NCBI GenBank assembly: GCA_900543475.1
Contig: UQRU01000004.1
Span: 1-60,151 of the forward strand
From: an uncultured Eubacteriales bacterium
GTDB lineage: Bacteria > Bacillota > Clostridia > Christensenellales > CAG-138
Length of the DNA stretch: 60,151 nucleotides
Direction of reading: 5' to 3'
The position numbers and the translations under genes are program-made. The notes beneath the pieces were generated by a model. The model had not been told where the DNA came from and did not search any database. It worked only from the letters and a program-made list of their open reading frames with translations. Positions 8,187 through 16,162 of the stretch are shown in pieces. Numbering within the stretch: position 1 is the stretch's first letter; each line of letters starts with the position of its first letter.

Positions 8187-8885
8187 TTAGCCCCCTAAAT
8201 AAGCTTTCTTGATGTCTTCGCTATCCGCGAGCTCGGCGCCGGTACCGCTCAGGCTGATACGGCCGGTCTCCAGCACATAGGCCCGGTCTGCGATTTCCAG
8301 AGCCATGCCCGCATTTTGCTCCACCAGCAAAATGGTGGTGCCGGCGGCGTGAAGGGTTTTGATGATATCGAAGATCTGCTCCACCAGCAGGGGCGCCAGG
8401 CCCATGGAGGGCTCATCCAGCATCAACAGCTTGGGGGAGCTCATCAGGGCGCGGCCCATGGCCAACATTTGCTGTTCCCCGCCGGAAAGGGTGCCGGCAA
8501 TTTGGCTTTGCCGCTCCTTAAGCCGGGGGAAGCGCTCAAATACCTTTTCCACATCCTCCTTGGAGACTTCCTTGCGGGTAAAGGCGCCCATCTCCAGGTT
8601 TTCCATTACCGTCATCTTCAGGAAGATCCGGCGGCCTTCCGGCACGTGGGCGATGCCCTGGCGGACGATCTTATGGGCCTCCACTTTGGTGATGTCATGG
8701 CCCAGGAAGGAGATGCTGCCGCTCTTGGCCCGCAATACCCCGGAAATGGTTTTTAGCACCGTGGATTTCCCTGCGCCGTTGGCGCCGATCAGGGAAACGA
8801 TCTCCCCTTCGTCAACATGAAAGGAGATACCCTTTACCGCATGGATGCTGCCATAGTAAACATGAATATCCTCAACCTTAAGCAT
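8187..8885 (-). CDS. livF: Branched-chain amino-acid ABC transporter ATP-binding protein
   Basis: A 232-residue ATPase subunit of the high-affinity leucine/isoleucine/valine importer at the inner face of the membrane. Walker A is GANGAGKST, the ABC signature LSGGEQQ and Walker B LLMLDEP, followed by the LivF-typical SMGLAPLLV. Length matches LivF. Its ATG overlaps the end of livG by eight bases (ATGCTTAA), implying translational coupling. It is the last gene of livJHMGF and is followed by a strong terminator. Confidence 0.95.
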   Translation of the reverse strand: MLKVEDIHVYYGSIHAVKGISFHVDEGEIVSLIGANGAGKSTVLKTISGVLRAKSGSISFLGHDITKVEAHKIVRQGIAHVPEGRRIFLKMTVMENLEMGAFTRKEVSKEDVEKVFERFPRLKERQSQIAGTLSGGEQQMLAMGRALMSSPKLLMLDEPSMGLAPLLVEQIFDIIKTLHAAGTTILLVEQNAGMALEIADRAYVLETGRISLSGTGAELADSEDIKKAYLGG

Positions 8886-9720
8886 GGGCCTGGGCGCCTC
8901 CCTTCTTACCTAGATAGGCTTCAATGACCACCGGATTGGACTTGATCTCCTCCGGAGAACCCTTGGCAATGATGCGGCCATAGTTGAGCACGGCAATGCC
9001 CTCGCAAATGCCCATCACCAGATTCATGTCATGCTCGATGAGCATGATGGCGATATGGAAGGTATCCCGGATCTTGCGGATGTTTTCCATCAATTCGGTG
9101 GTTTCGGAAGGGTTCATGCCTGCGGCAGGCTCATCCAGCAGCATGATCCCGGGTTTGGTGGCCAGGGCCCGGACGATCTCCAGCCGGCGCTGAGCCCCAT
9201 AGGGCAGGCTGCCCGCCTTCCAGTCCGCCATGTCCTGCATGTCGAAGATGGAGAGCAACTCCAGGGCCTTTTCATGGGCTTTTTTCTCCTCCTGCCAGAA
9301 TACCGGCAGCCGCAGGATGGACTGTGCCAGGGAATAGTCCGTAGCATTGTGCAGGCCGATCTTGACGTTGTCCTCCACGGTGAGGTTCTTGAACAGCCGG
9401 ATGTTCTGGAAGGTGCGGGCGATGCCCATCTTGTTGAGCTGGTAGGTCTTTTTGCCTGCCGTATCCTTCCCATCCAGCAAAATGGAACCACGGGTAGGAT
9501 GGTATACGTTGGTAAGCAGGTTGAATACGGTGGTCTTTCCTGCGCCGTTGGGGCCGATCAAGCCGGCGATCTCCGTGCGGCCGATGGTCAGGTTGAAATC
9601 ATCCACCGCGCTCAAGCCCCCAAAGTCGATGCCAAGGTGGCGGATGTCCAGAATGGGCAACTTACCAAGATCCCGCTCCGGGATCAGGGCGTTGCTGGGA
9701 ACACGAACCAGTTTATCCAT
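8878..9720 (-). CDS. livG: Branched-chain amino-acid ABC transporter ATP-binding protein
   Basis: A 280-residue ATPase, the LivG partner of LivF. It has Walker A GPNGAGKTTV, signature LPYGAQRRLE and Walker B IMLLDEPAAGMNP, the last typical of LivG. The ATG at 9720 is preferred because AGGTG lies six bases upstream; a GTG at 9729 would add three residues but overlaps that ribosome site. The start overlaps the end of livM by eight bases. Confidence 0.94.
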   Translation of the reverse strand: MDKLVRVPSNALIPERDLGKLPILDIRHLGIDFGGLSAVDDFNLTIGRTEIAGLIGPNGAGKTTVFNLLTNVYHPTRGSILLDGKDTAGKKTYQLNKMGIARTFQNIRLFKNLTVEDNVKIGLHNATDYSLAQSILRLPVFWQEEKKAHEKALELLSIFDMQDMADWKAGSLPYGAQRRLEIVRALATKPGIMLLDEPAAGMNPSETTELMENIRKIRDTFHIAIMLIEHDMNLVMGICEGIAVLNYGRIIAKGSPEEIKSNPVVIEAYLGKKGGAQAHA

Positions 9721-10744
9721 TTGCGTCACCTGCTTTCTTGGCTTTCTTATCCGCCCGGATCTGCTTGCCGTTGATGATGCGCTCCAAGAGCCGGCTCATG
9801 GAGAAATCATAGGTCCCCATCAGGCCGGAAGGCTTGAAGATCATGGTGGCGATCAGCAGGATGGAGTAGATGACCATCCGGTAGGTATTCAGGGCCTGGA
9901 GGGCCAGGGGTAGGCTGGTGAGCACCGCGGCGGCGATCACGGAACCGATCATGGAGCCCATGCCGCCCAGCACCACCATCACCAGGATGTTGATGGAAGC
10001 CATAAAGTCGAAGCTGGTGGGAGTGAGCAAGCCCTGATAGCCCGCGTAAAGGGCGCCGGCTACCCCGGCAAAGAAGGAGGAGACCGCAAAAGCCAGTACT
10101 TTATAATAGGTAATATTGATACCGCAGCTTTCCGCAGCGATCTCATTTTCCCGGATGGACAGGATGGCTCGGCCATGGCGGGACTTCATCATCAGGTGGA
10201 TCACCATGCAGGTGACCACTACCGCCAGATATACCACCAGGAAGTTGGCGTGTTTGGGGATTCCCATCATACCAGGGGTGCCGCCGGTGATCTCCGGCAA
10301 GTTGATGATGCACACCCGGATGATCTCCCCAAAGCCCAGGGTAATAATGGCCAAATAGTCTCCCTTGAGCCGCAGGGCAGGGACGCCGATGAGGATGCCG
10401 AAGATGGCGGCCACAATGCCGGCCAGCACCAGACCGATGAAGATGGCGATCCCTGTAGGTAGGCTACCGCCCAAGCTGCTTTTCCAGAAGATGGCCCCCG
10501 CATAGGCGCCTACGGCCATAAAGCCCGCGTGACCCAGGGGCAGCTGCCCCAGGTAACCGGTGACGATGTTTAAGGAAACAGCCAGGATGATATAGATCCC
10601 CACCTGGAGCACCACGGAGCTTTGCGCACGGTTGATAAGGCCGCTGGAAATGATGAGGTTGCCGACCACCAGAAAGGCTATGATCAGCACAGTGTTGATC
10701 AAATACCGGGCCGCCATGGGGATCTGCTTGTATGTGGATTTCAT
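9713..10744 (-). CDS. livM: Branched-chain amino-acid ABC transporter permease
   Basis: A 343-residue permease with about eight to nine membrane helices, forming the translocation channel with LivH. The LivM signature GYLGQLPLGHAGFMAVGAYA is followed by the conserved cytoplasmic loop RLKGDYLAIITLGFGEIIR, the coupling region contacting the ATPases. GGAGGG precedes the ATG. It sits 12 bases after livH. Its basic C-terminal tail (KKAKKAG) extends a little beyond the family core. Confidence 0.94.
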   Translation of the reverse strand: MKSTYKQIPMAARYLINTVLIIAFLVVGNLIISSGLINRAQSSVVLQVGIYIILAVSLNIVTGYLGQLPLGHAGFMAVGAYAGAIFWKSSLGGSLPTGIAIFIGLVLAGIVAAIFGILIGVPALRLKGDYLAIITLGFGEIIRVCIINLPEITGGTPGMMGIPKHANFLVVYLAVVVTCMVIHLMMKSRHGRAILSIRENEIAAESCGINITYYKVLAFAVSSFFAGVAGALYAGYQGLLTPTSFDFMASINILVMVVLGGMGSMIGSVIAAAVLTSLPLALQALNTYRMVIYSILLIATMIFKPSGLMGTYDFSMSRLLERIINGKQIRADKKAKKAGDANG

Positions 10745-10756
10745 AGGCAGCCCTCC

Positions 10757-11635
10757 TTACACCTTTTCGGTCATGCTAGCGCCCATAAAACCAGTGGGTT
10801 TAATGAGCAGCACCACGATCAGCACTGCGAACACCACCGCGTCCGTCCAAGCGGACAGGCCAATGGAAGTGACCAGCACCTCGGCCAGGCCAATGGCAAA
10901 GCCGCCGATCATGGCGCCTGGAATGGAGCCGATGCCCCCCAGCACAGCCGCCACGAAGGCCTTAAGGCCCAATAGGGAGCCCATGGTGGGATTGACGATG
11001 GGGTAACGGCAGCAATAGAGGATGGAGCCGATGCCCGCCAGGGCGGAGCCGATAATAAAGGTATAGGTGATGGTATTGTTCACGTTGATGCCCATCAGCT
11101 GCGCTGCTTCCGTATCCTCGCTCACCGCCCGCATGGCCTTGCCCATTTTGGTTTTCTGCACGATGAAGGCCAGAAGCACCATGGAGATCACGGCCACCAC
11201 GATGGTGACGATGACGTTCAGGCTGATGGAGAGGCCGCCCAGGTTAAAGGTAACGGCCGGGATGATCATGGTGCTGGGGAAGGCCCGGGTGTTGGCGGTC
11301 CAAATCAGCTGCGCCAGATTCTGGAGGAGGAGGGACACGCCGATGGCTGTAATCAGCAGGGAGATACGGGGGGCTTGCCGCAGGGGCTTGTAGGCCACCT
11401 TTTCAATCACAACGGCCAGCACCACGCACCCTACCACCGTGGCGATCACCGCCAGGACAGGGTTGGAACTGGCCGCCAGGGAGACCAGGGCAAAATACCC
11501 GCCCATCATAATGATGTCGCCGTGGGCGAAATTTAGCAGCATGATAATGCCGTAAACCATGCTGTAACCCAAAGCCACCAGGGCGTAGATGCTGCCCAGC
11601 TGCAAGCCGTTGATCAGTTGGGACAAAAAAAGCAT
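10757..11635 (-). CDS. livH: Branched-chain amino-acid ABC transporter permease
   Basis: A 292-residue permease of the LivH type. The N-terminal NGLQLGSIYALVALGYSMVY and the LLNFAHGDIIMMGGYFALV segment are family hallmarks; a second conserved loop, GKAMRAVSEDTEAAQLMGI, is the coupling region. The ATG at 11635 has GGAAAGGA upstream; a longer frame starting at a TTG runs through that ribosome site and is unlikely. It is separated from livJ by a hairpin-rich 136-base spacer, which probably lowers its expression relative to the binding protein. Confidence 0.94.
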   Translation of the reverse strand: MLFLSQLINGLQLGSIYALVALGYSMVYGIIMLLNFAHGDIIMMGGYFALVSLAASSNPVLAVIATVVGCVVLAVVIEKVAYKPLRQAPRISLLITAIGVSLLLQNLAQLIWTANTRAFPSTMIIPAVTFNLGGLSISLNVIVTIVVAVISMVLLAFIVQKTKMGKAMRAVSEDTEAAQLMGINVNNTITYTFIIGSALAGIGSILYCCRYPIVNPTMGSLLGLKAFVAAVLGGIGSIPGAMIGGFAIGLAEVLVTSIGLSAWTDAVVFAVLIVVLLIKPTGFMGASMTEKV

Positions 11636-11665
11636 AGTGTGATTCCTTTCCTTCAAAGATGAAGC

Positions 11666-11762
11666 GGCATCGCAAGTGCTATGGCTTCATTTGCGATGCC
11701 GTGCGGGGAAAACGGCTGTTTTCCCCGCAGCAGCAGTTGTTGTTCCCCCGCGAAAACGGGGA
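11666..11762 (-). repeat. Tandem hairpins between livJ and livH
   Basis: Three stem-loops in a row: GGCATCGCAA/TTGCGATGCC (11666-11675, 11691-11700), GCGGGGAAAAC/GTTTTCCCCGC (11703-11713, 11718-11728) and a CCCCG/CGGGG hairpin near 11745-11762. None carries a strong U-run. They most likely stabilise the livJ message or attenuate readthrough into livHMGF, as is common after binding-protein genes. Confidence 0.7.
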
Positions 11763-11771
11763 AGGGTGAAA

Positions 11772-12998
11772 TTAATACTTACCCCAGAACTCAGCGGCGC
11801 CGCCGGTGATGTTGATAATGGCAGCGGTCTTTTCCGGGTTGTTGAACTCGTCATAGGTCACATGGCCGGTGACGCACTCCATGTCGGTGGCGTTCAGGGC
11901 GTCGATGACGGCGGCCATATATTCCGCGGTGCCGGCGGTGAGGCCCTGCTCTTCAGCCTTGGCCAGAGCGGCGCACATGATCATGGCGGCGTCATAGCCC
12001 TGGGCGGCAAACATGTTGGGGGAAGCGTCGTACTTCTCCTGATAAGCGCTCACGAAGGTCTGTACCGCTTCGGAAGTATCCTGGGTGGAGTAGCCGGAGC
12101 AGTAGTAAGAGCCTTCCAGCAGGGAAGCATCGGTGACCACATCCAGCACGCTGTCCCAGCCGTCGGAACCCAGCATGGTGGCGGTGACGCCAGCGGCATT
12201 GGCCTGCTGGGCAACCAGGGCGATCACGCTGTAGTAATCCGGGATAAAGAGCACATCGGGGGTTTTAGCGGCAATGTTGGTGAGCTGGCTCTGGAACTCG
12301 GTGGCGCCATCCGCATAGCTCTCCACAGCCACGACCTCCATACCCATGGCGGCAGCCTGCTCCTGGAAGGCCTCGGCGCAGCCGATGGAATAGTCGGAAC
12401 CCGTGTTATACAGCACGGCGGCGGTCTTTGCGCTCAGCTTCTCGCTGGCAAAGGAAGCCATCTTGCTGCCCTGGAAGGGGTCGATGAAGCAGGAACGGAA
12501 CATGTTTTCATACACGGTGCCATCCTCAGCCACAGTGACCGCGTCAGCAGTAGCGGAAGCGGTGATCATGGGCATCTGGTCGGCCTGGCTCTCCACCACA
12601 ACAGCCACGGTGGGGGCGGTGGTCACGTCGCCGATGATAGCGGTGACGCCCTGATCCACCAGGGAATTGTAGCCGGTAACAGCCTTGGCGCTGTCGCCTT
12701 CCTCATCGTACTCGATCAGCTGGATCTGCTTGCCGTTGATACCGCCGGCCGCATTGAACTCTTCCACATACATTTTGATGCCATTGGCCACCGCTACGCC
12801 GTATTCCGCCACGGAACCGGTCAGAGGAGCCAAAACGCCAACCTTAATGGCGTCGCCGCTGGCGGCGTCTTCCGACGCAGCCGTGCTGTCGGCGGCAGGG
12901 GCGCTGCTGTCACTGTCAGCCGCAGGGGTGCTGGAGCAACCCGCGAAACAGACCAGGACCATCATAAGGGCAATGAGGGTAGAAACGATCTTCTTCAT
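11772..12998 (-). CDS. livJ: Branched-chain amino-acid ABC transporter substrate-binding lipoprotein
   Basis: A 408-residue periplasmic-binding-fold type I protein anchored outside the membrane. The signal peptide ends in the lipobox FAGC (Cys about residue 21), followed by a Ser/Ala/Asp-rich linker to residue 48. The mature domain starts with KVGVLAPLTGSVAEYG, the Leu/Ile/Val-binding family hallmark. AAGGAGAAGG precedes the ATG. It is the first structural gene of livJHMGF. A large hairpin and a small membrane-protein gene lie directly upstream and may control readthrough. Confidence 0.95.
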   Translation of the reverse strand: MKKIVSTLIALMMVLVCFAGCSSTPAADSDSSAPAADSTAASEDAASGDAIKVGVLAPLTGSVAEYGVAVANGIKMYVEEFNAAGGINGKQIQLIEYDEEGDSAKAVTGYNSLVDQGVTAIIGDVTTAPTVAVVVESQADQMPMITASATADAVTVAEDGTVYENMFRSCFIDPFQGSKMASFASEKLSAKTAAVLYNTGSDYSIGCAEAFQEQAAAMGMEVVAVESYADGATEFQSQLTNIAAKTPDVLFIPDYYSVIALVAQQANAAGVTATMLGSDGWDSVLDVVTDASLLEGSYYCSGYSTQDTSEAVQTFVSAYQEKYDASPNMFAAQGYDAAMIMCAALAKAEEQGLTAGTAEYMAAVIDALNATDMECVTGHVTYDEFNNPEKTAAIINITGGAAEFWGKY

Positions 12999-13030
12999 GG
13001 TTTTCCTTCTCCTTTTTATAGTTGCAACTT

Positions 13031-13078
13031 TATACTTAAAAAGCGGCTCCGTTCCTGGAACGGCGCCGCCTAAGTATA
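13031..13078 (-). terminator. Hairpin in the leader between the small membrane gene and livJ
   Basis: Outer arms TATACTT/AAGTATA (13031-13037, 13072-13078) flank a GC-rich stem of about 11 bp with one mismatch (13043-13053, 13059-13069). On the minus strand the GC stem is followed by CTTTTTAAG, so it can act as an intrinsic terminator or attenuator only about 35 bases before the livJ start codon. Confidence 0.65.
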
Positions 13079-13091
13079 CGAACCAATGGAT

Positions 13092-13319
13092 TTATTGGGT
13101 TCTTAGACGGCGCGGAGGCTCATGTACCAGCAGGCTAAGCAGGATGACCAGGCCGAGCAGGCGTACCATGCCTACAAGCCCGCAAATAAGAATGGACACC
13201 GCAAGCGCGGTGCCCAGTACATATACCTGCGCAGAAGCGCCGGAAGTGCGAGCAGCACCATGAGACGCACGCTTGTGCGCATCCATACGGGCCATATTTG
13301 CATAGGCGAACTGGTACAT
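13092..13319 (-). CDS. Small membrane protein upstream of the liv operon
   Basis: A 75-residue protein of no recognised family. The first 28 residues are polar with several Met, His and Arg; residues about 29-65 form one or two hydrophobic helices (VYVLGTALAVSILICGLVG and VRLLGLVILLSLLV), and the C-terminus is basic (PPRRLRTQ). AAAGGAG precedes the ATG and a textbook promoter lies 44 bases upstream of the start, which supports a real gene. It is on the same strand as livJ, 93 bases upstream, with only a terminator-like hairpin between them. It may be cotranscribed with liv; any accessory role is inference. Confidence 0.6.
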   Translation of the reverse strand: MYQFAYANMARMDAHKRASHGAARTSGASAQVYVLGTALAVSILICGLVGMVRLLGLVILLSLLVHEPPRRLRTQ

Positions 13320-13362
13320 GGCTGCTCCTTTCTCCGGCTTCTCCGAACTAAATGATGGGGCA

Positions 13363-13391
13363 ATGATAGCACAGGGAAAAAGAAAAGTCAA
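13363..13391 (-). promoter_or_regulatory. Promoter of the small gene and possibly of liv
   Basis: On the minus strand TTGACT (13386-13391) and TATCAT (13363-13368) are exactly 17 bases apart. The rest of the gap to 13673 is AT-rich and shows no further gene. Confidence 0.7.
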
Positions 13392-13673
13392 TACACGATA
13401 TATTGTTTTTTTATTTTCTAACGTTCTGCGAAGGCGGTATTTCAAGAAAAGGGCCCAGTCCCTAAGCATTGGGGAAAACCATTTCCCCTTTCAGGAATAG
13501 ATCCATAAGCGAAGGATATGGCCCAAAGAAAAATGCAAAAAATCATATAAAAATGCCAATAACCACAATCGGGGAGAAAAGGTATGCTGTTCCGTTCTCT
13601 TCACAGGAAGGGCTTGTGTTTCCACGGCGTTTATGCTACCTTAATAATTGAACAACGGATGTTGGGAATGTGT

Positions 13674-14660
13674 ATGATCAATAAGCTATTGCGAAGCGTA
13701 GCCTTTGCGCTTATAATTGCCTTTGCTGCTTGTTTGGGAGGCTGCGCCCCGCGCTGGAATACAGCGCTGGGCTATTATTTTGACACCTTTGTAAGCCTCC
13801 AGGGCCGTTGCCCTGCGTCCGTGTTGCAGGAGGCGCTGCAAGAATGCGCCCGATACGAGGCGCTGCTCAGCAAAAACCGCCAGGGCAGCGACGTATGGCG
13901 GTTGAACCATGCCCAGGGGGAAAGGGTGGCTGTAAGCGAGGAAACGCTGGCCATTTTAGAAATGGCCCAGGCCATTGCCCAAGATAGCGACGGCTGGTTT
14001 GACGTGACCATTGCCCCGGCATCTGCCCTGTGGGATTTCAAGGCAGAGCAGCCTGCGCTACCCGGAGCAGAAGCGCTGGCCCAGGCGGCCGCGCTGGTGG
14101 ATTATACCCAGGTCTCCATCACCGCAGCAGGGGTGCGCTTGGGCGCTGGGCAGTCTATTGACCTGGGGGGTATCGCAAAGGGATATGTAGCGGATGCCCT
14201 GGTTTCGTTTCTTGCGGACCGGGGCGTTACTGACGCATTGATAAATATCGGGGGGAATGTAAAGGCGCTAGGCCAAAATGAAAACCATAGCAGCTGGCAG
14301 ATCGCCATACAGGATCCAGGCGGCCAATATGGCAACGCGGCGGGCATAGTTTCCCTGCAAAGCGGATATAGCCTGGTGACCAGCGGCGTATATGAGCGGG
14401 GGTTTGACTTGGATGGAATCCGATACCATCATATTCTAGACCCCCACACCGGGTACCCCATACAAAACGGGGTGCTATCCGTCAGCATATTGGCCAAGAG
14501 CAGCCTGCTGGCGGACGCCCTGAGCACCGCCTGTTTCGCCCTGGGAGTGGAAGGCGGGCTCCCCCTGGCGACGTCCTATGGAGCGGAAGCATACTTTATC
14601 CTGGAGGACGGAAATACCACGTATACGGAAGGAATGGAGGTTTGGCTAAACCTTGGATAA
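13674..14660 (+). CDS. apbE: FAD:protein FMN transferase lipoprotein (ApbE)
   Basis: A 328-residue enzyme that attaches FMN covalently to Thr/Ser of extracytoplasmic flavoproteins such as RnfG-like FMN-binding domains. A lipoprotein signal (lipobox CLGGC) anchors it outside. Family motifs follow: YFDTFVSLQG near the start, DVWRLNH, GWFDVTIAPASALW, IDLGGIAKGYVADALV and the C-terminal HHILDPHTGYP with the metal-binding Asp. The start at 13674 gives a normal-length signal peptide; an upstream in-frame ATG at 13584 has a better ribosome site (GGGGAGAA) but would make a 30-residue longer leader. A MATE gene overlaps its stop. A target with an FMN-binding domain is encoded at 22.1 kb. Confidence 0.9.
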   Translation: MINKLLRSVAFALIIAFAACLGGCAPRWNTALGYYFDTFVSLQGRCPASVLQEALQECARYEALLSKNRQGSDVWRLNHAQGERVAVSEETLAILEMAQAIAQDSDGWFDVTIAPASALWDFKAEQPALPGAEALAQAAALVDYTQVSITAAGVRLGAGQSIDLGGIAKGYVADALVSFLADRGVTDALINIGGNVKALGQNENHSSWQIAIQDPGGQYGNAAGIVSLQSGYSLVTSGVYERGFDLDGIRYHHILDPHTGYPIQNGVLSVSILAKSSLLADALSTACFALGVEGGLPLATSYGAEAYFILEDGNTTYTEGMEVWLNLG

Positions 14661-16059
14661 GAATTTGCAGCGCAGCAAGTATGAAGTGGACATGTGCCAT
14701 GGCCCGCTTTTGAAAAAGATCATAACCTATTCGTTGCCTTTGATCTTTACAGGGCTTTTGCAGCTATTATACAATGCGGCGGATATTATTGTGGTGGGCC
14801 GGTTTGCCAGCAGTACCGCGTTGGCGGCGGTGGGCTCCACTTCCAGCCTGGTAAATTTAACGGTCAACCTATTCTTGGGCTTGTCCGTAGGCGTTAGCGT
14901 AGCGGTGGCCCAGCATTATGGGGCGAAAAACTACACCGAAGTAAGCGAGACCATCCATACGGCCTTTTCCCTGAGCCTGATTCTGGGCGTGATCGTGGGC
15001 ACCTTTGGCTTCTTCGCCTCCCGCACCATGCTGGAGTGGATGGATTCCCCTGCGGAGGTACTGGAGCAATCCGCCCTATATCTGCGCATTTTCTTCCTGA
15101 GCATCCCGGCCAGCATGGTGTATAACTTTGGCGCGTCCATTTTGCGGGCGGTGGGCAATACCCGCCAGCCATTGTATTATTTGTCCATAGCCGGCGTGGT
15201 CAACGTGATTTTGAACCTGGTCCTGGTGATCCGGTTCCACCTGGGCGTCGCGGGCGTTGCCATCGCCACGGTGATTTCCCAGTATATCTCCGCCGGGCTG
15301 ATCATCCTGTGTTTGATGCGTACGGAAGGTTGCTTGCAATTTCATCCCAAACAGTTGGCCCTTAAGCCGGATAAGGTTTGGGCGATCCTGCGGATCGGCT
15401 TGCCGGCGGGGCTGCAAAGCACGGTGTTCTCCATTTCCAACGTGCTGATCCAGTCCTCCATCAATTCCTTCGGCGCTCTGGCCATGGCCGGCAGCGCTGC
15501 CGCCAGCAACCTGGAGGGCTTCATCTATACCGCTATGAACGCCATCTCCCAGGCAGCCTTGGCTTTTGTGGGCCAAAATGTAGGCGGCCGCCAATACCAC
15601 AGAATCCATCGGATCACCTGGATCTGCCTAAGCGTTGTGTTCCTGGTGGGGGTGGTCATGTCCGCAGCCTTCCTTGCAGCAGACCAGTTCCTGTTGGAGA
15701 TTTACCTGCCGGATGATCCCGCCGCAGTGGAATACGGCATTCAGCGGATGTTCATGGTGAATACAGTGTATTTCTTCATGGGCTTCATCGACGTGATGGT
15801 GGCCTCCATGCGGGGCATGGGGTCTTCCTTTACCCCCATGGTGGTGGTGCTATGCGGGGCATGCGGCCTGCGGATCGTATGGATCTACACCATTTTCGCA
15901 GCCAACCGTACGTTAGAGATGTTATATCTATCCTATCCGGTATCCTGGATCGTGACTTTCCTGGTGGAGCTGGCATTTTACTTTGTGGTATATCGAAGGC
16001 TTATGGCCCGGCGTAAGGGGGAAACGGAGCTACAAGAGGCTGATCTGGCCCAGTCATAG
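14653..16059 (+). CDS. MATE-family efflux transporter, TTG start
   Basis: A 468-residue, 12-helix MATE exporter, distinct from the one at 6.7-8.1 kb. The N-terminal helix carries YSLPLIFTGLLQLLYNAADI, and GRFASSTALAAVGSTSSLVN is the usual first-loop motif; the second half starts near GLPAGLQSTVFSISN. Translation appears to start at TTG, which overlaps the apbE stop by eight bases and has GGAGG 11 bases upstream; the next ATG would cut 13 residues. Cotranscription with apbE is clear, but a functional link is not known. Substrate unknown. Confidence 0.92.
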   Translation: MDKNLQRSKYEVDMCHGPLLKKIITYSLPLIFTGLLQLLYNAADIIVVGRFASSTALAAVGSTSSLVNLTVNLFLGLSVGVSVAVAQHYGAKNYTEVSETIHTAFSLSLILGVIVGTFGFFASRTMLEWMDSPAEVLEQSALYLRIFFLSIPASMVYNFGASILRAVGNTRQPLYYLSIAGVVNVILNLVLVIRFHLGVAGVAIATVISQYISAGLIILCLMRTEGCLQFHPKQLALKPDKVWAILRIGLPAGLQSTVFSISNVLIQSSINSFGALAMAGSAAASNLEGFIYTAMNAISQAALAFVGQNVGGRQYHRIHRITWICLSVVFLVGVVMSAAFLAADQFLLEIYLPDDPAAVEYGIQRMFMVNTVYFFMGFIDVMVASMRGMGSSFTPMVVVLCGACGLRIVWIYTIFAANRTLEMLYLSYPVSWIVTFLVELAFYFVVYRRLMARRKGETELQEADLAQS

Positions 16060-16081
16060 GCCAGGGAAAGAGAAATCAACA

Positions 16082-16149
16082 AAACGCGCTGCCTTGTTGG
16101 GCGCCTGGCCAAAGCAACCATGGCCGGGCCCCACATAGGCGGCGCGTTT
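16082..16149. repeat. Convergent intergenic hairpin
   Basis: Outer arms AAACGCGC-T-GCC and GGC-G-GCGCGTTT (16082-16093, 16138-16149) enclose a second stem of about 12 bp (16098-16110, 16122-16133) with an 11-base loop. It fills the gap between the convergent MATE and P-type ATPase genes and may serve both as a terminator. It is a simpler structure than the cloverleaf elements further downstream. Confidence 0.6.
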
Positions 16150-16162
16150 GGATTTTGTAAAC

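Noticed and set aside
11676..13073. 465-codon open frame antisense to livJ
   Set aside because: It mirrors the GC-rich livJ gene, has no ribosome site or recognisable domain, and livJ itself is unmistakable.
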